A DNA stretch of 64,000 nucleotides from Pseudophaeomoniella oleicola (lineage: Eukaryota; Ascomycota; Eurotiomycetes; Phaeomoniellales; Phaeomoniellaceae): assembly GCA_003868215.1 (NCBI GenBank), contig QWDQ01000006.1, positions 310,001 to 374,000 of the forward strand. Reading direction: 5' to 3'. A program made the position numbers and the translations under genes. Below, one piece after another: positions 18,485-31,400 of this stretch. The notes under the pieces were generated by a model. It was not told the DNA's origin. It was given only the letters and a program-made list of their open reading frames with translations, and searched no databases. The first letter of the stretch is position 1; every line of letters starts with the position of its first letter.

Positions 18485-21157
18485 TTAGTCGGTAGCAAGT
18501 TTCCGAGCTCCCATCGTGCCAAATATGCCCTCGAAGTCATATCCTCGCGGCCCACGTGCGCATCCATTACCCCCATCAATGATCAACTGCATGTCTCGAA
18601 GCTGGTTAGGATCAAAAGGGAAGGAGAGTGAGGAAAGAGGTGAGGAAGGCATACGAATTTCAGGTGTAACGACTGATGATGATGTGATTGTGCTGGCAGT
18701 CCCAGGAGAGTTCTCTTTCTTGTCCTTACTGCTCACCACCTTATTTTGTTCTGTCAGCCTATGCTTTTGAGGTGTGTTTCGTCCTCGTTTTCGCGGAACG
18801 CGTGTTTTCTTACCACCATGCATCACCTCGTTGCTTGCACTATTGACACCCTCAGTCGTCAAATCTATTGCCTGATCATTCGCGATGGGAAGCACATCAG
18901 TCGTAGGATCTTCCAGACGTGAGCCAATAGCTTTGGCCCCTTCCTCCACCCCGGTAGCCTGTGGTGTAAGCCCCTCACGATGGTCTTGAACCGACATTGC
19001 CTCTGTACCCGGAGTCTGGGTCGGCTCAAGCTCTTTTTGTGCTTCAGCTTCGTCCTGCTTCAACTTCGCTGCTGCTCGTATTCTCTCTCTTGTGTATTCG
19101 GCATCTTTCTTGAGAAGGTCTCCACGTGCCTGAACAGGTGCAAAAAGATCATCGCCGATGCTACCATCTGGTTTTCGCCATTGCCACCCTACGCCTTGCG
19201 TGAATTCGATTTTATTCAGGATGTCCCACGCTCGCCTAAATTCGTCTCTGATGGCGACAATCCCATGGTGGCCTACAGTCCGAGCAACGTTATGTTCAAT
19301 CTCAAAAGGATCCTCTATGCAGAGCAGATAACGTAGTCGAATCGAATTATCTGCACCGGTCCGCTTCGCTTCCGTCCAGCCCTTTGCTGCTTTTCGGAGA
19401 ATCCCACCCTGCGTACGAATAGATATGACTTCCTGACCGAAATGGAACCCTCGAGGGTCGGCGTAATACTGGAAAAAGCCTCGAAGTAAAGAGCCTATCG
19501 ACTCCCTATTTTGGGTCAACTCGCCGGCATCCGCCATCCTTTTGAGAAGAGCCTCATCACCCATAAATCTGATATCGAGTCCTTCAAAAAGTGGGACATC
19601 CTTTGGATTTTCCTTTCGACTGTCTGCGGCTTTCGCCCAGATCTGCAGATTTGGTATCACTGGAGGGTTTGCGACGTTCATGAGGTAATGCAATACCATC
19701 AGTATATAGCCATATGAAGAAAGAGTGCCGTAATATGGTGTATTGACATCCCGAGCCTTCACCCATGCCTTAACAACTAAACCCATCTGTCTGACCCGAT
19801 CGTCGCATATGCAATAACATCGTAAAAGGCGGGTGTTATGTACTGCGACGTAATTTGAGAAGTTTATATCACATTGTATCCCGACTGTCTTGTCAAATTC
19901 AATGGTCTGGTTCTCTCTTGTTGGGGATGGTGGCAACGGAATTGATGCTGGGAGATCTAATCCTTCCACATGGCCAGCGGATAATCCGGGGTCATTAGGG
20001 AGCCGACTAGCTTTCAAACCAAGCTCCTTCATCTTTTTCTCCATTGCTTCCTCTCGCTCCTGGTCGAGGGATTTAATGCGATACGCACGTAGGTCATCTA
20101 ATAGATCCTGGCCTGGGCTCTGGCAAACACGAAGTATCGGCACCCTTGTCTTCGTGAGGAGCCGGGCACCATAACCTTCATCGAGTAGTCTCTTCTCCAA
20201 CATCCTCCTGCACTCGGTCTCGATAACACCTACCGGACCCTCGTCTTTTGGAAACATAAGCATCAAATCCATATCGGAGCCCGGGACAGCAAACCCACTT
20301 GCCATGCTACCATAGCATCTGAGTCTAACATGCGCAGGGTTGACGGTCACGTTATCTTTGGCCCATTCCTTCACCATGTCCTGTAAGATTCGTTCCATTT
20401 TCTTCCTGAAGATCTCATGGTTTCTGACTTCTTTAGGAGTGATCGACTTTTGAAGTTCCCGACTGGCAATGTTATCGAGATAGGCAGCCTGAATGACGAT
20501 CTGCTGCGGCGGGTAAAGACCAGGCCTTGTTCGTGGAGGCGACTGAGCATGTGGATTGAAGAGGCGTGGTTGTTGGTACTGGCCACCCCGAGAGCCACGG
20601 GAGTGAGAGGGCCCATATGGTGATAGCTGTCCGCCTCTTCCGCCTCGGAATCCTCGACCGTAAGATCCCCGATGGGTCCCTAAACCGCGATTGCTGGCAA
20701 ATGTCTCATCTCGTGGATCCTCGCTTATATATGCACGTGGCTGATTTTCAAGTGCCATGGGACTAGTGACTTGACCCGTCCCGCCGTCGACCTGCGGTAA
20801 CCAACCAGGCATTGGCCTCGGCGGCGGAGTTAAGTTAACAGGGGATGTCCGGGAATTGTTTATGTCTGGAACCTTAGATGAAAGAGGTGGAAAATCATGC
20901 TGACGGTAAGGAGATGGATGAGGATTGGACGGGAGAGGTTGTGAGGCTTGAGCGGAATGACTTGGACCATGCAAATACGAGGAGTGCTGATATGCGGCGA
21001 GCCTGTGACCACGGTCATTGTATCTGCCTCTCTCGAATCCACGGTGTTGAGCATAACCCTGGGTTTGATGGTTGCTTCTGGGAACATGGTCCGCAGCTTG
21101 TTGTAGAGCAGCCTGGATATTAGGCGGGAAATTGTTTAACCCACTGTCAGATGCCAT
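18485..21157 (-). CDS. Cid1-like terminal nucleotidyltransferase (poly(A)/poly(U) polymerase family)
   Basis: Intronless frame of 890 residues. The N-terminal 230 residues are disordered, rich in Gly, Arg, Pro and Gln with RGG-like runs (RGSYGRGFRGGRGGQ), likely RNA binding. The catalytic core has the signature GSMASGFAVPGSDMDLMLMF, whose two Asp are metal ligands. A third Asp is plausible in IQCDINFSNYVAVHNT. A central domain follows (VVKAWVKARDVNTPYYGTLSSYGYILMVLHYLM) and then a PAP-associated domain (LLRGFFQYYADPRGFHF, IEDPFEIEHNVARTV). The tail is basic and ends in a conserved-looking GARGYDFEGIF-type segment. Such enzymes add A, U or C/U tails to RNA 3' ends; in Aspergillus nidulans CutA/CutB tag mRNAs. 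Nucleotide preference cannot be read here. It shares a 965-bp divergent promoter with TFIIF alpha. Confidence 0.87.
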   Translation of the reverse strand: MASDSGLNNFPPNIQAALQQAADHVPRSNHQTQGYAQHRGFERGRYNDRGHRLAAYQHSSYLHGPSHSAQASQPLPSNPHPSPYRQHDFPPLSSKVPDINNSRTSPVNLTPPPRPMPGWLPQVDGGTGQVTSPMALENQPRAYISEDPRDETFASNRGLGTHRGSYGRGFRGGRGGQLSPYGPSHSRGSRGGQYQQPRLFNPHAQSPPRTRPGLYPPQQIVIQAAYLDNIASRELQKSITPKEVRNHEIFRKKMERILQDMVKEWAKDNVTVNPAHVRLRCYGSMASGFAVPGSDMDLMLMFPKDEGPVGVIETECRRMLEKRLLDEGYGARLLTKTRVPILRVCQSPGQDLLDDLRAYRIKSLDQEREEAMEKKMKELGLKASRLPNDPGLSAGHVEGLDLPASIPLPPSPTRENQTIEFDKTVGIQCDINFSNYVAVHNTRLLRCYCICDDRVRQMGLVVKAWVKARDVNTPYYGTLSSYGYILMVLHYLMNVANPPVIPNLQIWAKAADSRKENPKDVPLFEGLDIRFMGDEALLKRMADAGELTQNRESIGSLLRGFFQYYADPRGFHFGQEVISIRTQGGILRKAAKGWTEAKRTGADNSIRLRYLLCIEDPFEIEHNVARTVGHHGIVAIRDEFRRAWDILNKIEFTQGVGWQWRKPDGSIGDDLFAPVQARGDLLKKDAEYTRERIRAAAKLKQDEAEAQKELEPTQTPGTEAMSVQDHREGLTPQATGVEEGAKAIGSRLEDPTTDVLPIANDQAIDLTTEGVNSASNEVMHGGKKTRVPRKRGRNTPQKHRLTEQNKVVSSKDKKENSPGTASTITSSSVVTPEIRMPSSPLSSLSFPFDPNQLRDMQLIIDGGNGCARGPRGYDFEGIFGTMGARKLATD

Positions 21158-22122
21158 GCTGGAGTACTACTTCCGTTGTGGAGGCAGTCAGAGCCTTGAC
21201 GTGAATGTTAGGGAATGAGAGAGAAACAGTGACGAAATCAGCGAGAAGAACTTGTGAGGAAAGAAGGAGGTAAACAGAGAAAGTAATATTGTCTCGTGAC
21301 TCTGGTTCAGATCTGATCCACCGGTGAAGGTGGCACTCTGGACTGGTGAATATTCGGCTGTGACACTGAAGTAACACACGATGTGAAATGTAATGAGTCC
21401 AAGACTGGATCAACAGCATCTAATCGTCTCACATCAAGACATGTCGTAGAGGTAGTGTAACCTGAGAAATGGCAATCCAAAGAGAAAGTCTCTCTTCCTG
21501 ATATCCGGGTTGATGAGAACTATTGCTCATTGGATGAATACTTTTCGGAGAGTCAGACAAAGACCAGGCTAACTCGAATGCGATCTCAGGTGAATTTGAT
21601 AAAAGTGCATTCTATAGTATCACACACATCAGTGAATGCGTCACTTTGGTGATCGATATCGATATCGTCAAGCTGAAGGAAAGGCTTTAGTGTTGGTGAA
21701 GTGAAGCCTCTTAAGATCGGATCGGTGCGCCAAGACATTTCGCCTCCATTGCCGCTCATCTCCAACTTTGACGTCGCGCTTCAACCGCAACATTGTCGAA
21801 GCGGCTTGTGACAGCATTCCGCGACAACGAAATCCCAGACTCTTCGACTCCTTTATTCGTTGAGTATTCGATTCATGCCACAGCTCGAGACGGTCATCTT
21901 TCTGTGACGATCACAGGTATCATCTTCCACCAAAGATCTTACGTCGAAAAGATACTATCCCCGAAGTATCTTCCGCACCTTGAAATGTTACACCAAGTTG
22001 ATTGAAACTTTTACGCCTGTATTGCCGCGCCGCCGTCTAGTTCTCCAGCCATCACTCAGTGAGCTTGCGCTTCTTCTCGCTGCTGGTCGAGTTCGATATC
22101 GTGTGATATTGGAAGTTGCACG
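21158..22122. promoter_or_regulatory. Divergent promoter region, Cid1-like / TFIIF alpha
   Basis: 965 bp between outward-facing starts of two RNA-metabolism genes. It contains a perfect 14-bp palindrome at 21654-21667. No gene was recognised inside. Confidence 0.5.
21654..21667. repeat. Perfect 14-bp palindrome CGATATCGATATCG
   Basis: Self-complementary 14-mer read directly from the sequence, near the middle of a divergent promoter. Confidence 0.75.
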
Positions 22123-24367
22123 ATGAGCGCAACCCCGCCGACGACGTTGTCGCAACCGAACACGAACGGGCAGGCTGGCCGACCGGCGCCTGTCATTAAA
22201 CGTAAACCCACCTCGATTGACCCTCTCGTACAGAAAAGACAACCTCTCAAATATCGGCCACCACCTGTGAAACGAGCACCGCAGCCAGCACCAAATGGGC
22301 GTCTGACACCAGGGTTACCTACTTCGCAGCCGACTTCTTCACATCCTTCGCCTCAAAAGATTCCTCTAGTAAACCAAAGGCCCGAACAGAAGAGAGATGT
22401 CAGCGGGTTCTCGGATCCCGCTGTCACCGCATATCGAGACTTCAAAGTTGTAACGACGAAGAAACAGTTACTTGAAGATCTACGACACCATGTCCTCGGC
22501 CTCACAGGTAATCAACAATTAGATATACAAAACGAGGAGGAATTTACCAGGCCCGTGCGCTTACACCGCAGAGATCCGACTGCGAAGCAAGCAGAGGACC
22601 AAACAAAAGCAGATATTCAGGAGCAACCACCGAACGATATGGATATCAAAGAAAAGGAAGCCTATTTGAAACGTAAAGAAGAACGTCAAAAGGAGAGAGA
22701 AGCCAATCTTGCACAGATTGCACCATCTGTTGATACGGGCAAAAAAATCCGAAACTTCGCCAAGAAGACTGAACAGGTCTATAGACCATCACAGTCATCG
22801 GATCAGCGCCTCAAGTGGAGAGACAAGTACGAAGAGAAACTACCTTGGCACCTGGAGGATTTCAACGAGAAGCATACCTTGGTCGGAACACACCAGCCGA
22901 CAATGTCTCATCTCTATGCCGCTGTGGTGCTGGAAGATGATCCCACAGGACAAACAATTGGACGTGGTCGCATTGTTCCAATAGATAAATGGTACAAATT
23001 TCAACGCCAAAGAAAGGCAAACGCAGAAACCTTAGAATATGATGAAGTGGAGAAACGAATGAAGGCAAAAGAACCCGAATACGAGTGGCTGAAGCGTCTA
23101 AAGGCGGAAAAGGACATGCAGGAGGCACTGGAGAAGGAAACCAAAAAGAGCAAACGCCTTTATGCGGCACCCGAGAATCCGACACTCTCTGGTCAACGTG
23201 CTGAAGATGGCACAGCTGACCTGGACTTTGAAGATGACTTTGCGGACGACGAAGAAGGCAATACGCTTGAGGAGATGAAGGATGAGGATCAAAAGCTAGC
23301 CGAGCAGAGGATAAAGCAAGAATTGTTGCAGGCAAACGTCTTTGATCTCAAGGACGAGAGAGAGGTAGATATGGAGGAGAAACGAGAGCAACTGTTGAGA
23401 AGCGTCCAAGGCAAATATGGCAAGAAACTCAACAAAGCATTACGACGGCGGGAGGGTAACTTCAACTTGGGCAGTGATACAGATGAGGACAATCCCTACG
23501 CGGAAGACGTAAGTGGCTTACTCTTTGTCTTTCGGGTAGTATACTGACCCCAGCAAATAGAGCTCTGATACAGAATCCGAGCTTGAGCGCGCTAAGAAGG
23601 AAGAGGAAGAAGCTAAAATGAAAGAGGAGAAAGCATCACAGTCTGCAGCCGAAGGTAAATCTGGAACCTCTACCAAGGGAACGAGCACACCCTCGGGTCG
23701 CAAGGAGAAGCATGCTACTGCTAGTGATCGTGATATCGCTGTCAGAAAAGGCGCTTCATTGAAACGACCTGGCAGCCCTAACCTTTCCGATGCTGGGTCT
23801 GGAACAGATGCATCCGTCCGATTGAGGAAACACAAGCATCTCAAGGGTACATCGACACCAGTTCCTGGACCGCGTCCGTCATCTACTCTCCCAGGTGATG
23901 CACAATCGAAGAAGCGCAAGTCTCTAGCTCCAGGCATGAGCGCCGGCTCGGATTCCGAAGGAGGCAGAGGCGCCTTGTCAGATGGTGCCGGATCTGATGG
24001 AGGTCTGCAGAAGCGTCTCAAATTAAATCCACCAGGCTCAAAATCACCACCGGCCCTGACACCTCAAGGCGGCTCTCGCAATTCATCTCCAGCACCAAGC
24101 TCATCCGTTGCTCTCGACCTTCCCCCAGGCTTTCCAACACCACCTGAAATCTCTGCTTTAATACCAGCTAATGGGATTGATGCTATGGTTCTGTACAAGA
24201 AGTTCAGCAAAGGACGCATTCCCGATGACCAACGACCGCTCTTCTGGAAGATCATCCAACAGGTTGGGAAAATCAACAAACAGACGAGATGGGTGATGCC
24301 TCGGGCCTCAAAAAGGTCTGCTCAGAATGAGCCCTCACCACCTGCCACGTCTCCGAGTCCTGCTTGA
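22123..24367 (+). CDS. TFG1: TFIIF subunit alpha (RAP74/Tfg1)
   Basis: Predicted 730 residues. It is the large subunit of the general transcription factor that binds RNA polymerase II and stabilises the pre-initiation complex in the nucleus. Exons 22123-23508 and 23561-24367; the 52-bp intron (donor GTAAGT, branch TACTGAC, acceptor TAG) joins NPYAED to SSDTESELERAKKE. The N-terminal part carries the TFIIF dimerisation region (RLKWRDKYEEKLPWHLEDFNEKHTLVG... MSHLYAAVVL...IVPIDKWYKFQ). The middle is highly charged and disordered (DLDFEDDFADDEEGNT). The C-terminus has the small winged-helix module (VLYKKFSKGRIPDDQRPLFWKIIQQVGKI). Length and domain order match fungal Tfg1. Confidence 0.93.
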
Positions 24368-24763
24368 GGGGTCAGGCGTGATCAATACTGGCTGCCTCCG
24401 ACTACTATCGGCAGTGCGCCCTTCGTATTGATTTGGCGGTAATGGGGGAAATTATGATGTTCATCGGATAGATGCAAGGCCTATGGGTGCCGCTGAGCAT
24501 AATGTTCGCCAACGCGCCTTTGTACGAGACATGTACTATCATGTAGAGCATCCTGAATGTGGACAGTGTAATACCACATCCAGCAAAATCCACTACAATC
24601 ATCATGGCCCAAGAAAAAAGTCATATTCTTATCACCCATCCCTGTTCGTTGTCATTGTTGGACTAGAATGTTTCCCATGACCATTGCATTTGACAACTGG
24701 CAATCTCTCATTCTGAACCACGACCAGAGGACGCTACAGCTTGTGTATCTAGCTATCTAGATA

Positions 24764-24786
24764 GGTATATATCTATCTATCTATCT
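24764..24786. repeat. (TATC)n microsatellite
   Basis: About five tandem TATC units in the TFIIF alpha-FAS1 3' interval. Confidence 0.75.
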
Positions 24787-24907
24787 ACCCAGTATCCATC
24801 ATAAGTTTAGGTAGTTTAGAGCTCTGACTTTCCTTGCCCTCCGGAATCGTACATAGTATGGAACCTCATAGAGGTATGCATCTCAAGAAGCAAGCTATCT
24901 AGAGGGA

Positions 24908-24942
24908 AAGAGAGAGAGAGAGATGTATATATATATATATAC
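24908..24942. repeat. (AG)n followed by (AT)n microsatellite
   Basis: An AG dinucleotide run passes directly into a TA run. Confidence 0.8.
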
Positions 24943-25416
24943 ATGAGCTATTTCTAAGAGAGATGTTAAACAAAAGTTTCTTTCTACGTCGTCAAGTTTA
25001 CGGTTGTGCTCGGATACGGAAGGGTACATTAGGTAAATATATATATGGTAAGTTATCTAAGGTAGGTACCTAAAGATAGAGATGACACATGGGAAAGTTG
25101 ACAGGACTCAGGATCTCGTGCGGACGGATGTTTTAGATGCTTTATTATCTTTATTCTGTACGTTGACATGTCATCTCATCTGGATTAGGTGATGATGGTG
25201 AACAATCAAGCTTTGACTATGTAATGATGACAAAACGGCTCCCCTTTCCGATTGCCATTTCGTAGCATTGCTTTCGAATTATGTGAATCCATTCCCGACG
25301 CCAAAGATTAATGCGGAAGCTGCGCATGTAAAAAGCGCCAAAAAGGTATCGTATCATCTATAAACAGGAGAAAAAGACGCCCACAACTCAATCGACGACA
25401 AATGTGACGCTGTATT

Positions 25417-28400
25417 CTAACCGGCAACCGTGGGTGCCCTGGACCGAGCTCCTGGCGCAACCTCGGCTTCGTACTTGTCCCAGTCTTCCAAGATTTTGGC
25501 CAATTTTGGTGAGTTGGTCAACTTATATACCTCTTCAAAATATTCTTTTGAAATCTCGAATGGCTTGGCAGTGACATTGGGAATGTACTTGCCGATCAAT
25601 TTCGAGGGATCAATAGTAGTTCTGTTGATCTTCTTGAGAAGGAAGTTTCTGAATGGTTTGACACCGGAGCGCAAGAAGGTGGAATGGAATGGCACATCAA
25701 TACCCTTGAGAGGGATGACGGCGAATCCTCTTTGGAGGTCAATCGGTTGTGGTTTCTTAAGAGTCTCCGCAGAGCACTCATTGATGATTTCGACGAGATG
25801 TGCCTTGACATCTTCGAGAGACATTTTCTGCATGAGAGACTGGATATCAATTTTTTGCATCTTGAGAACGTTGAGCACATTGTTCATGGTGTCAAGTGCG
25901 CGTAACTAAAGTCATAGTCAGTATGATCACCCTTCCTAAGGTTCTAGGAATACTCACATCACCAGCGCAGACATATTGCATGTTTGCAACGTTGAAATTA
26001 ACGATTTCAAGCAACCACCCAGTGCTTTCGGCAACATTGCTGACAACATATTGAAGAGCTTCTTCCGAGAAGGTCTTTGAGATACGACTGGGATTGACAG
26101 CACACATAGAGTAGTTTGAGCGACCTTGTTCATCGCGCTCTACAGCGACTTGCATGGTGAGACCGCGATAGAACACAACGGATACGAGACTTTCAATAGG
26201 CATCACCTCGGCAATAGAGGCAAGAGCAGAATACTCTCCCAGTGAGTGACCTGCAAAGCTGCTGTCACGTTGGACAAGGCCTTTGGCACGCATGTCTTCA
26301 AATGCAGCTTTCTCCATCAAGGTCAAGGCGGGTTGAGTGAATTGGGTAGCCGAAAGCAATCCAGTTGGTGAACGATAGGTGTATGAGCTAGTGGTGTCAT
26401 CAATCTCTTTGAATATCTTCTCTGATTTGATAGAACCGTCGGCATTCACAGTCTCGAAAGTCATGGAGACGTAGTTTTGACGGATAGCCTTACCCTTCGG
26501 TCCACCGAAGTGAACAGTGAGCTCCTTGGGATTGTTCTTGACGATGTTAATGATTGACAGACCATAGTTATCAAGGAAGTGCCGATCGGCACGGTCCCAG
26601 ACATCCTTGGCCACCGGACTGCTGCTGTAGAGGTCCATACCCATTCCTTGCTCTTGCGAACCTTGACCGGTGAAAACATAGGCTGAGACTGGTTGCTCAA
26701 CTTCAGCTTCTGCAAGAAGAACTTTGTCTTCTGTTTCCTTGTTGCTGGCTTCGATCTTGATGATCTTGCGACCAGAAACCATACCAACATGTTGCAATTT
26801 GACATCAATATCATCGTTCGGGAGCACCATACCTACAAGATCCGCATGGAAGCTACGAACACGACCGATATTGTTCTCAGCAGCCCACGTCTCCACAAGG
26901 CTGCGCACAGCGGCGCTGGAGTACATGCCATGGGTAATAGTGCCCGGCAAATTGGCGTAGGCCGCAAAGATCCTGGAGACGTGTATAGGGTTGTAGTCTC
27001 CAGACACACGCCCATATGTCTCGTTGGAAGCAGGGGCCTTCAGAGTCAATGGTGTCTTGCCGCTCAGTGGAATAGGATTTTCAAAGCTGATTGGTTGTTC
27101 GATCGATGAACCAAATCGTTGCAAATAGTCGATGACTGGGTTTCCATGTGAAGCTCCCGCAGAGTAGTCGACGGTGGCGACCTGGATAGTCTCCTTCGTG
27201 GGCAACTCCATCATAACTTGGCCAATGGTCTCAACGGCAGAAAAGACGGTCTGATTCTTAAAGCGGACCAAAGTCTGCAGACGGAAAGTCAAGGTTTGAC
27301 CGAGGAGCTCTATCTCGGGTTCCTCGAGACGGAACCATTCCTTCGACCGGAGAACTGCGATGTCCTTGGTTGTAGCAAGGTGAACTTGCATCGGTGTCTC
27401 TTCTTTGCGCTGGAAGGTGTTCTCGTAGTCTGTGTAAGTGCCACGGTACAAAAATTGACTGGTAACTTCCATGATTGGCCGTCCAGAACGAGTTATGGTA
27501 CCACAGACCTCCACCATCTTCCCAGAATCTTGGTTGATGACAGAATTGATCTGGGCACTGGTGTGTAGCTCATCACCGACTTTCAGTGGCTGAGCCCCAG
27601 GAAGCATGCGGAATTCGTTCGACAAGTGGACGAGTTTTAGCAAGTCGCCGTCAATCGCACGGGGAAAGATTGGCTTGGTGATGGCCTTCCAGCCAACAAC
27701 GATTGCGAAGTCCATCGGTGCGAAAACTTCTTTCCCTGGACGATCGACGAATGCCTCGCCAGTATTGCCCACAGCATGCACGAAATCAGCAACGTCTTGG
27801 GGTGTTATGACGGACTTGCCACCGTCGAAGGTACTGGTGGTGGGCGTGTCAAATGGAACCACCTTTTCATTGAACCATATTCTATAGTAGAATTCCTTGA
27901 TGCGGTCATTACGCCCTTCCATAACCTCCCTGATGGGAGCATAGCCCGTCTCAGGGTGGTAAGTGAACTTGAAAGACAGGGCGACAGGGGTTCCTTCGGC
28001 CGTTCGGTGCTCGAAGAGGTCCATCGCAATCTGGTTTTTCCCGGACCAGCGAACCTGCAACGTCTGGACCAATTTGCCTGATTGAGATGGCTCTTTGACC
28101 GAGATGATTATCTTAGTGGGCTCATTGGGGTAAGCAATCTCGACAAACATGCCGCGGACAGGTGCAAGAATCCTGCGCATAGGATTGCTCTGGAAACGCT
28201 GGCCTTGGATGAAAACATCCGCTGTAAACATAGCATGGCGCCATGAATACGTCTTACCAGCAAGTACCTGCATCCAGGTATCGATATCTGGAATCGTTGC
28301 GCCTGGAGAAGTAGATAGGCGGTAGAACACCCGACTGGCATCCTCGGAGATACTAAGACCGTCAAGCTCAGGATCTGCAGTGCCCACTAGAAGCTTTCCA

Positions 28401-31400
28401 CCGAAATACTCAACGATCGGAACCTTTGACTCGTCCCCACCGTAGATATCTTTGACAAGGCCCCGGATGTGACCGTGGTGAATGCCCTCCAAGATGTCCT
28501 TGATAGGCTCATCGATCTTGTTCGAATATCGCACAGCCATAGGTCCTTGCAAGATACAAGTACGCCCAACGTCCTGATCCACAACTGCTTCCAGATCTTC
28601 GGATTGCCACAAGGAGTCTTTCTTGAACCAAAATTCAAAATTCTCATCGAGCGATGGCACGAAGGGGACAGGCTTCTGCTCACGGCGTTGACATAACAAC
28701 AAGAAGTGCTGTACATCTTGTGCTGTGATAAGTTGGTTGCTAGCCTCTGGATATGCGGACAGCACCTTCTCGATAGCTGGATATGGGTTGTCAAGTTCTG
28801 AATAGTTCTGTATCACAGAAGGTTTTCCAGCGCCAGTGATAAATCGTTCTTCGAGACGGTGTATGAAGTCGACAGTGAGTCTCTTCAACGACTCGTCGAT
28901 CCATCTGGACTGGTGCTTGATATACATAAGATCGACCATTCGTTGAATGACCTCCGCGTAGGTCATGTCCTCCAAATCCACTGTTTCACCAGCACCGTTG
29001 CGACCAAACCAGACCTTCTGGAAATCATCGTTCAACTTCTTGATAATGTATTCACGTTGCTTCTTCAGCTCGGCAACTCGCTTTTTCTTATCGAGGGCGA
29101 AAATCTTTTGGTCCATTTCTGCCCAGAATTTCACACCACGAGTAGCCAGCTTGTGAATGGGTTCGCCCATTTCTGAACGAACTGTGATGACTCCACCAGC
29201 GGGACCCTTGTAGGTCTTCTCCCAATCACTGTCGTCTACACCTGGTGCTTCGACGATGGCCTTCTTTGCGTTGTACGAAGTGTGACACTCCTTGGCAACC
29301 ATCATGCGGCTACCAAACATACATCCATCGAACGGCATCGGTGGATAACCGAACTTGGCGGACCACGTTCCAGTGAGATATGGGTAGGTATCATCAGCAC
29401 CACCAAATCCACTACCGGCAACAAGAACAATATTGTCGCACTTGCGGATACGACCATACATTTGCAGTAATGGCTGGTGGAAGTCCTCGAATGAATGATG
29501 ACCACCGCCACGACCACCGGTCCACTGTAAAATCACTGGGAAGCCGGGGTTCGCATGCGCAACGTTGATGACGGCTTGTATAGCATCGGTAGAACCAGGT
29601 TTGAAGGCGATATGCTTGATGCCAAGGGTGGTAATGTATTCATTTGCAACTTCGATAGATGGCACACCAGCACCAATAGTGAGACCTTCGATGGGTACGC
29701 CATCCGCTCGAAGTTGACCGATGAGCGGAATTTGCCATGCCATAGCCCTCGGGTTGACATAGATCAAGTTGACTGTAATACCACGTCCGGGTGGAATAGC
29801 TTTCTCAATCTTGTTCAGAGCAGCGGTCATCATCTTGGCGTTAAAGTAACCGCCACCAGCAAGTTCGATGTGGTAACCTGCACTCATGGTCGCAGCTACA
29901 AAGTCCCAAGGTACGGTACTTGGTGTCATACCAGCTATCATCACAGGAGGTACACCCAGCAATCTCGACATCTTCGTGTCGACGAACGTCTGCCCAGTCG
30001 AGGTCTTGACTAGCTTCGGTCCATGTTCCTTGAGCCAATTTGTTGCATATTTGACAGCATGTTCTTCATCCCGATCAAAGATCTCGGGTTTATAGCCAAC
30101 TTCTGCGTTGGTTCCGTCAATGGCTCCGGCTAAGATGACACGAACACCGGTGCCATCCTTGTTACGGTTTGTTAAGACACCGAGACCAGAAATACCACCT
30201 GGTCCAAAATCCAAGACATGGGTAGCATCTGGGAAGACAGTTGCTCTCTCCCAATTCACCGCATCGTGGGTAATCATACGAACGAGATCTGGAACGATAT
30301 CCTGGCTCTTGGATTCTTTCAAATCCTCACCAGTGTTGGTATTAAACACAGAAACACCGAGGGTATTGGATGGGATTTTGACATTGCTTAAATCCTGTTG
30401 AATATGTTTGAACGCTTCGGACAATAGGGCACTGTGGAAAGGCGCTGTGATTGGCAAGAACCTGTGAACAAAGCGAATCTTTCGTTCGGTGTGCGGGATT
30501 CGATTCTGATCGAGTCCAGTGGGAGCCTTGACCTTTCTCAGGCGAAGATTCAGACCGTACAACGAGATTGGTGGACCGGTGACCACAAAATTGCGAGCAC
30601 TGTTTACGAGCGAGATAGCAATATGCCTGTCCTTTGGAAGATGCTGATTCGTAGCATCGATATGCTCTTGGACTTGCTTGCGAGACAGGTCTCGAATGGA
30701 AAGCATAGGAGTTGGCGCACCCTCCCCATTTTCAATCGAGTCCTGGAGAACAGAAGGTGCCAGGCTAGTGCGTGGGTAGGCTTGCTGGCTCCGCATGCCA
30801 ATCCAGAAGAGCATTGTAATGGCCTGCTGAGCGGCCTTCGCATATGACTCCCACGAAGTTGCAGTCGCGATAGCAGCAGCAGTGACAATACCCTGAGAAT
30901 GACCGGTGGTACCACTAAAACGTTCACGAAGCTCACCAGGGGTTTGACCCAACGCCTTACATGTCACTTGATAATGCGCCAATTGGACCAGTCCGATCAA
31001 TGGCAAGCTGACTGGCGCCGATATCAAGTACTCGGTATCCGGCTGAGCTTCAGGATCGTTGAGCCACTTCATCACATCTAGGCCCTTAGGATACTGTTTT
31101 TCCGCCTGAGGATCGCGGGAGAGATCATGTAGAAATTCAGCGGATGTCGTGATCAGATCCTCGGTGAAGGAAGGGTAGGTATTATAAACCTCGCGAAGTT
31201 CGTCGAAATACTCCTCGATGTTTCCTTGTCCACCAAAAATGGTATATATCTTGGCATCACCTTCGCCAGCGGCCCGCAAAAGGGCGGAATCGTGTGCCTT
31301 GATAGGTCGGCTTACCGCAGCACGACCGGCGTAGTAGGACTGGACGACTATCAATTTCTTCGCAGAAATCCCTGGCAACGACGCAGCGAGTGCATGGATA

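Larger units (their letters stand above)
24368..25416. other. Convergent 3' intergenic region with microsatellites
   Basis: Roughly 1 kb between the stops of TFIIF alpha and FAS1. It is A/T-rich with a TATC repeat (24764-24786), an AG run followed by a TA run (24908-24942) and several TAGGTA/TACCTA words. No gene seen. Confidence 0.5.

Noticed and set aside
18302-18631. 109-codon plus frame overlapping the Cid1-like 3' end
   Set aside because: Partly antisense to a well-supported coding region and lacks any feature.
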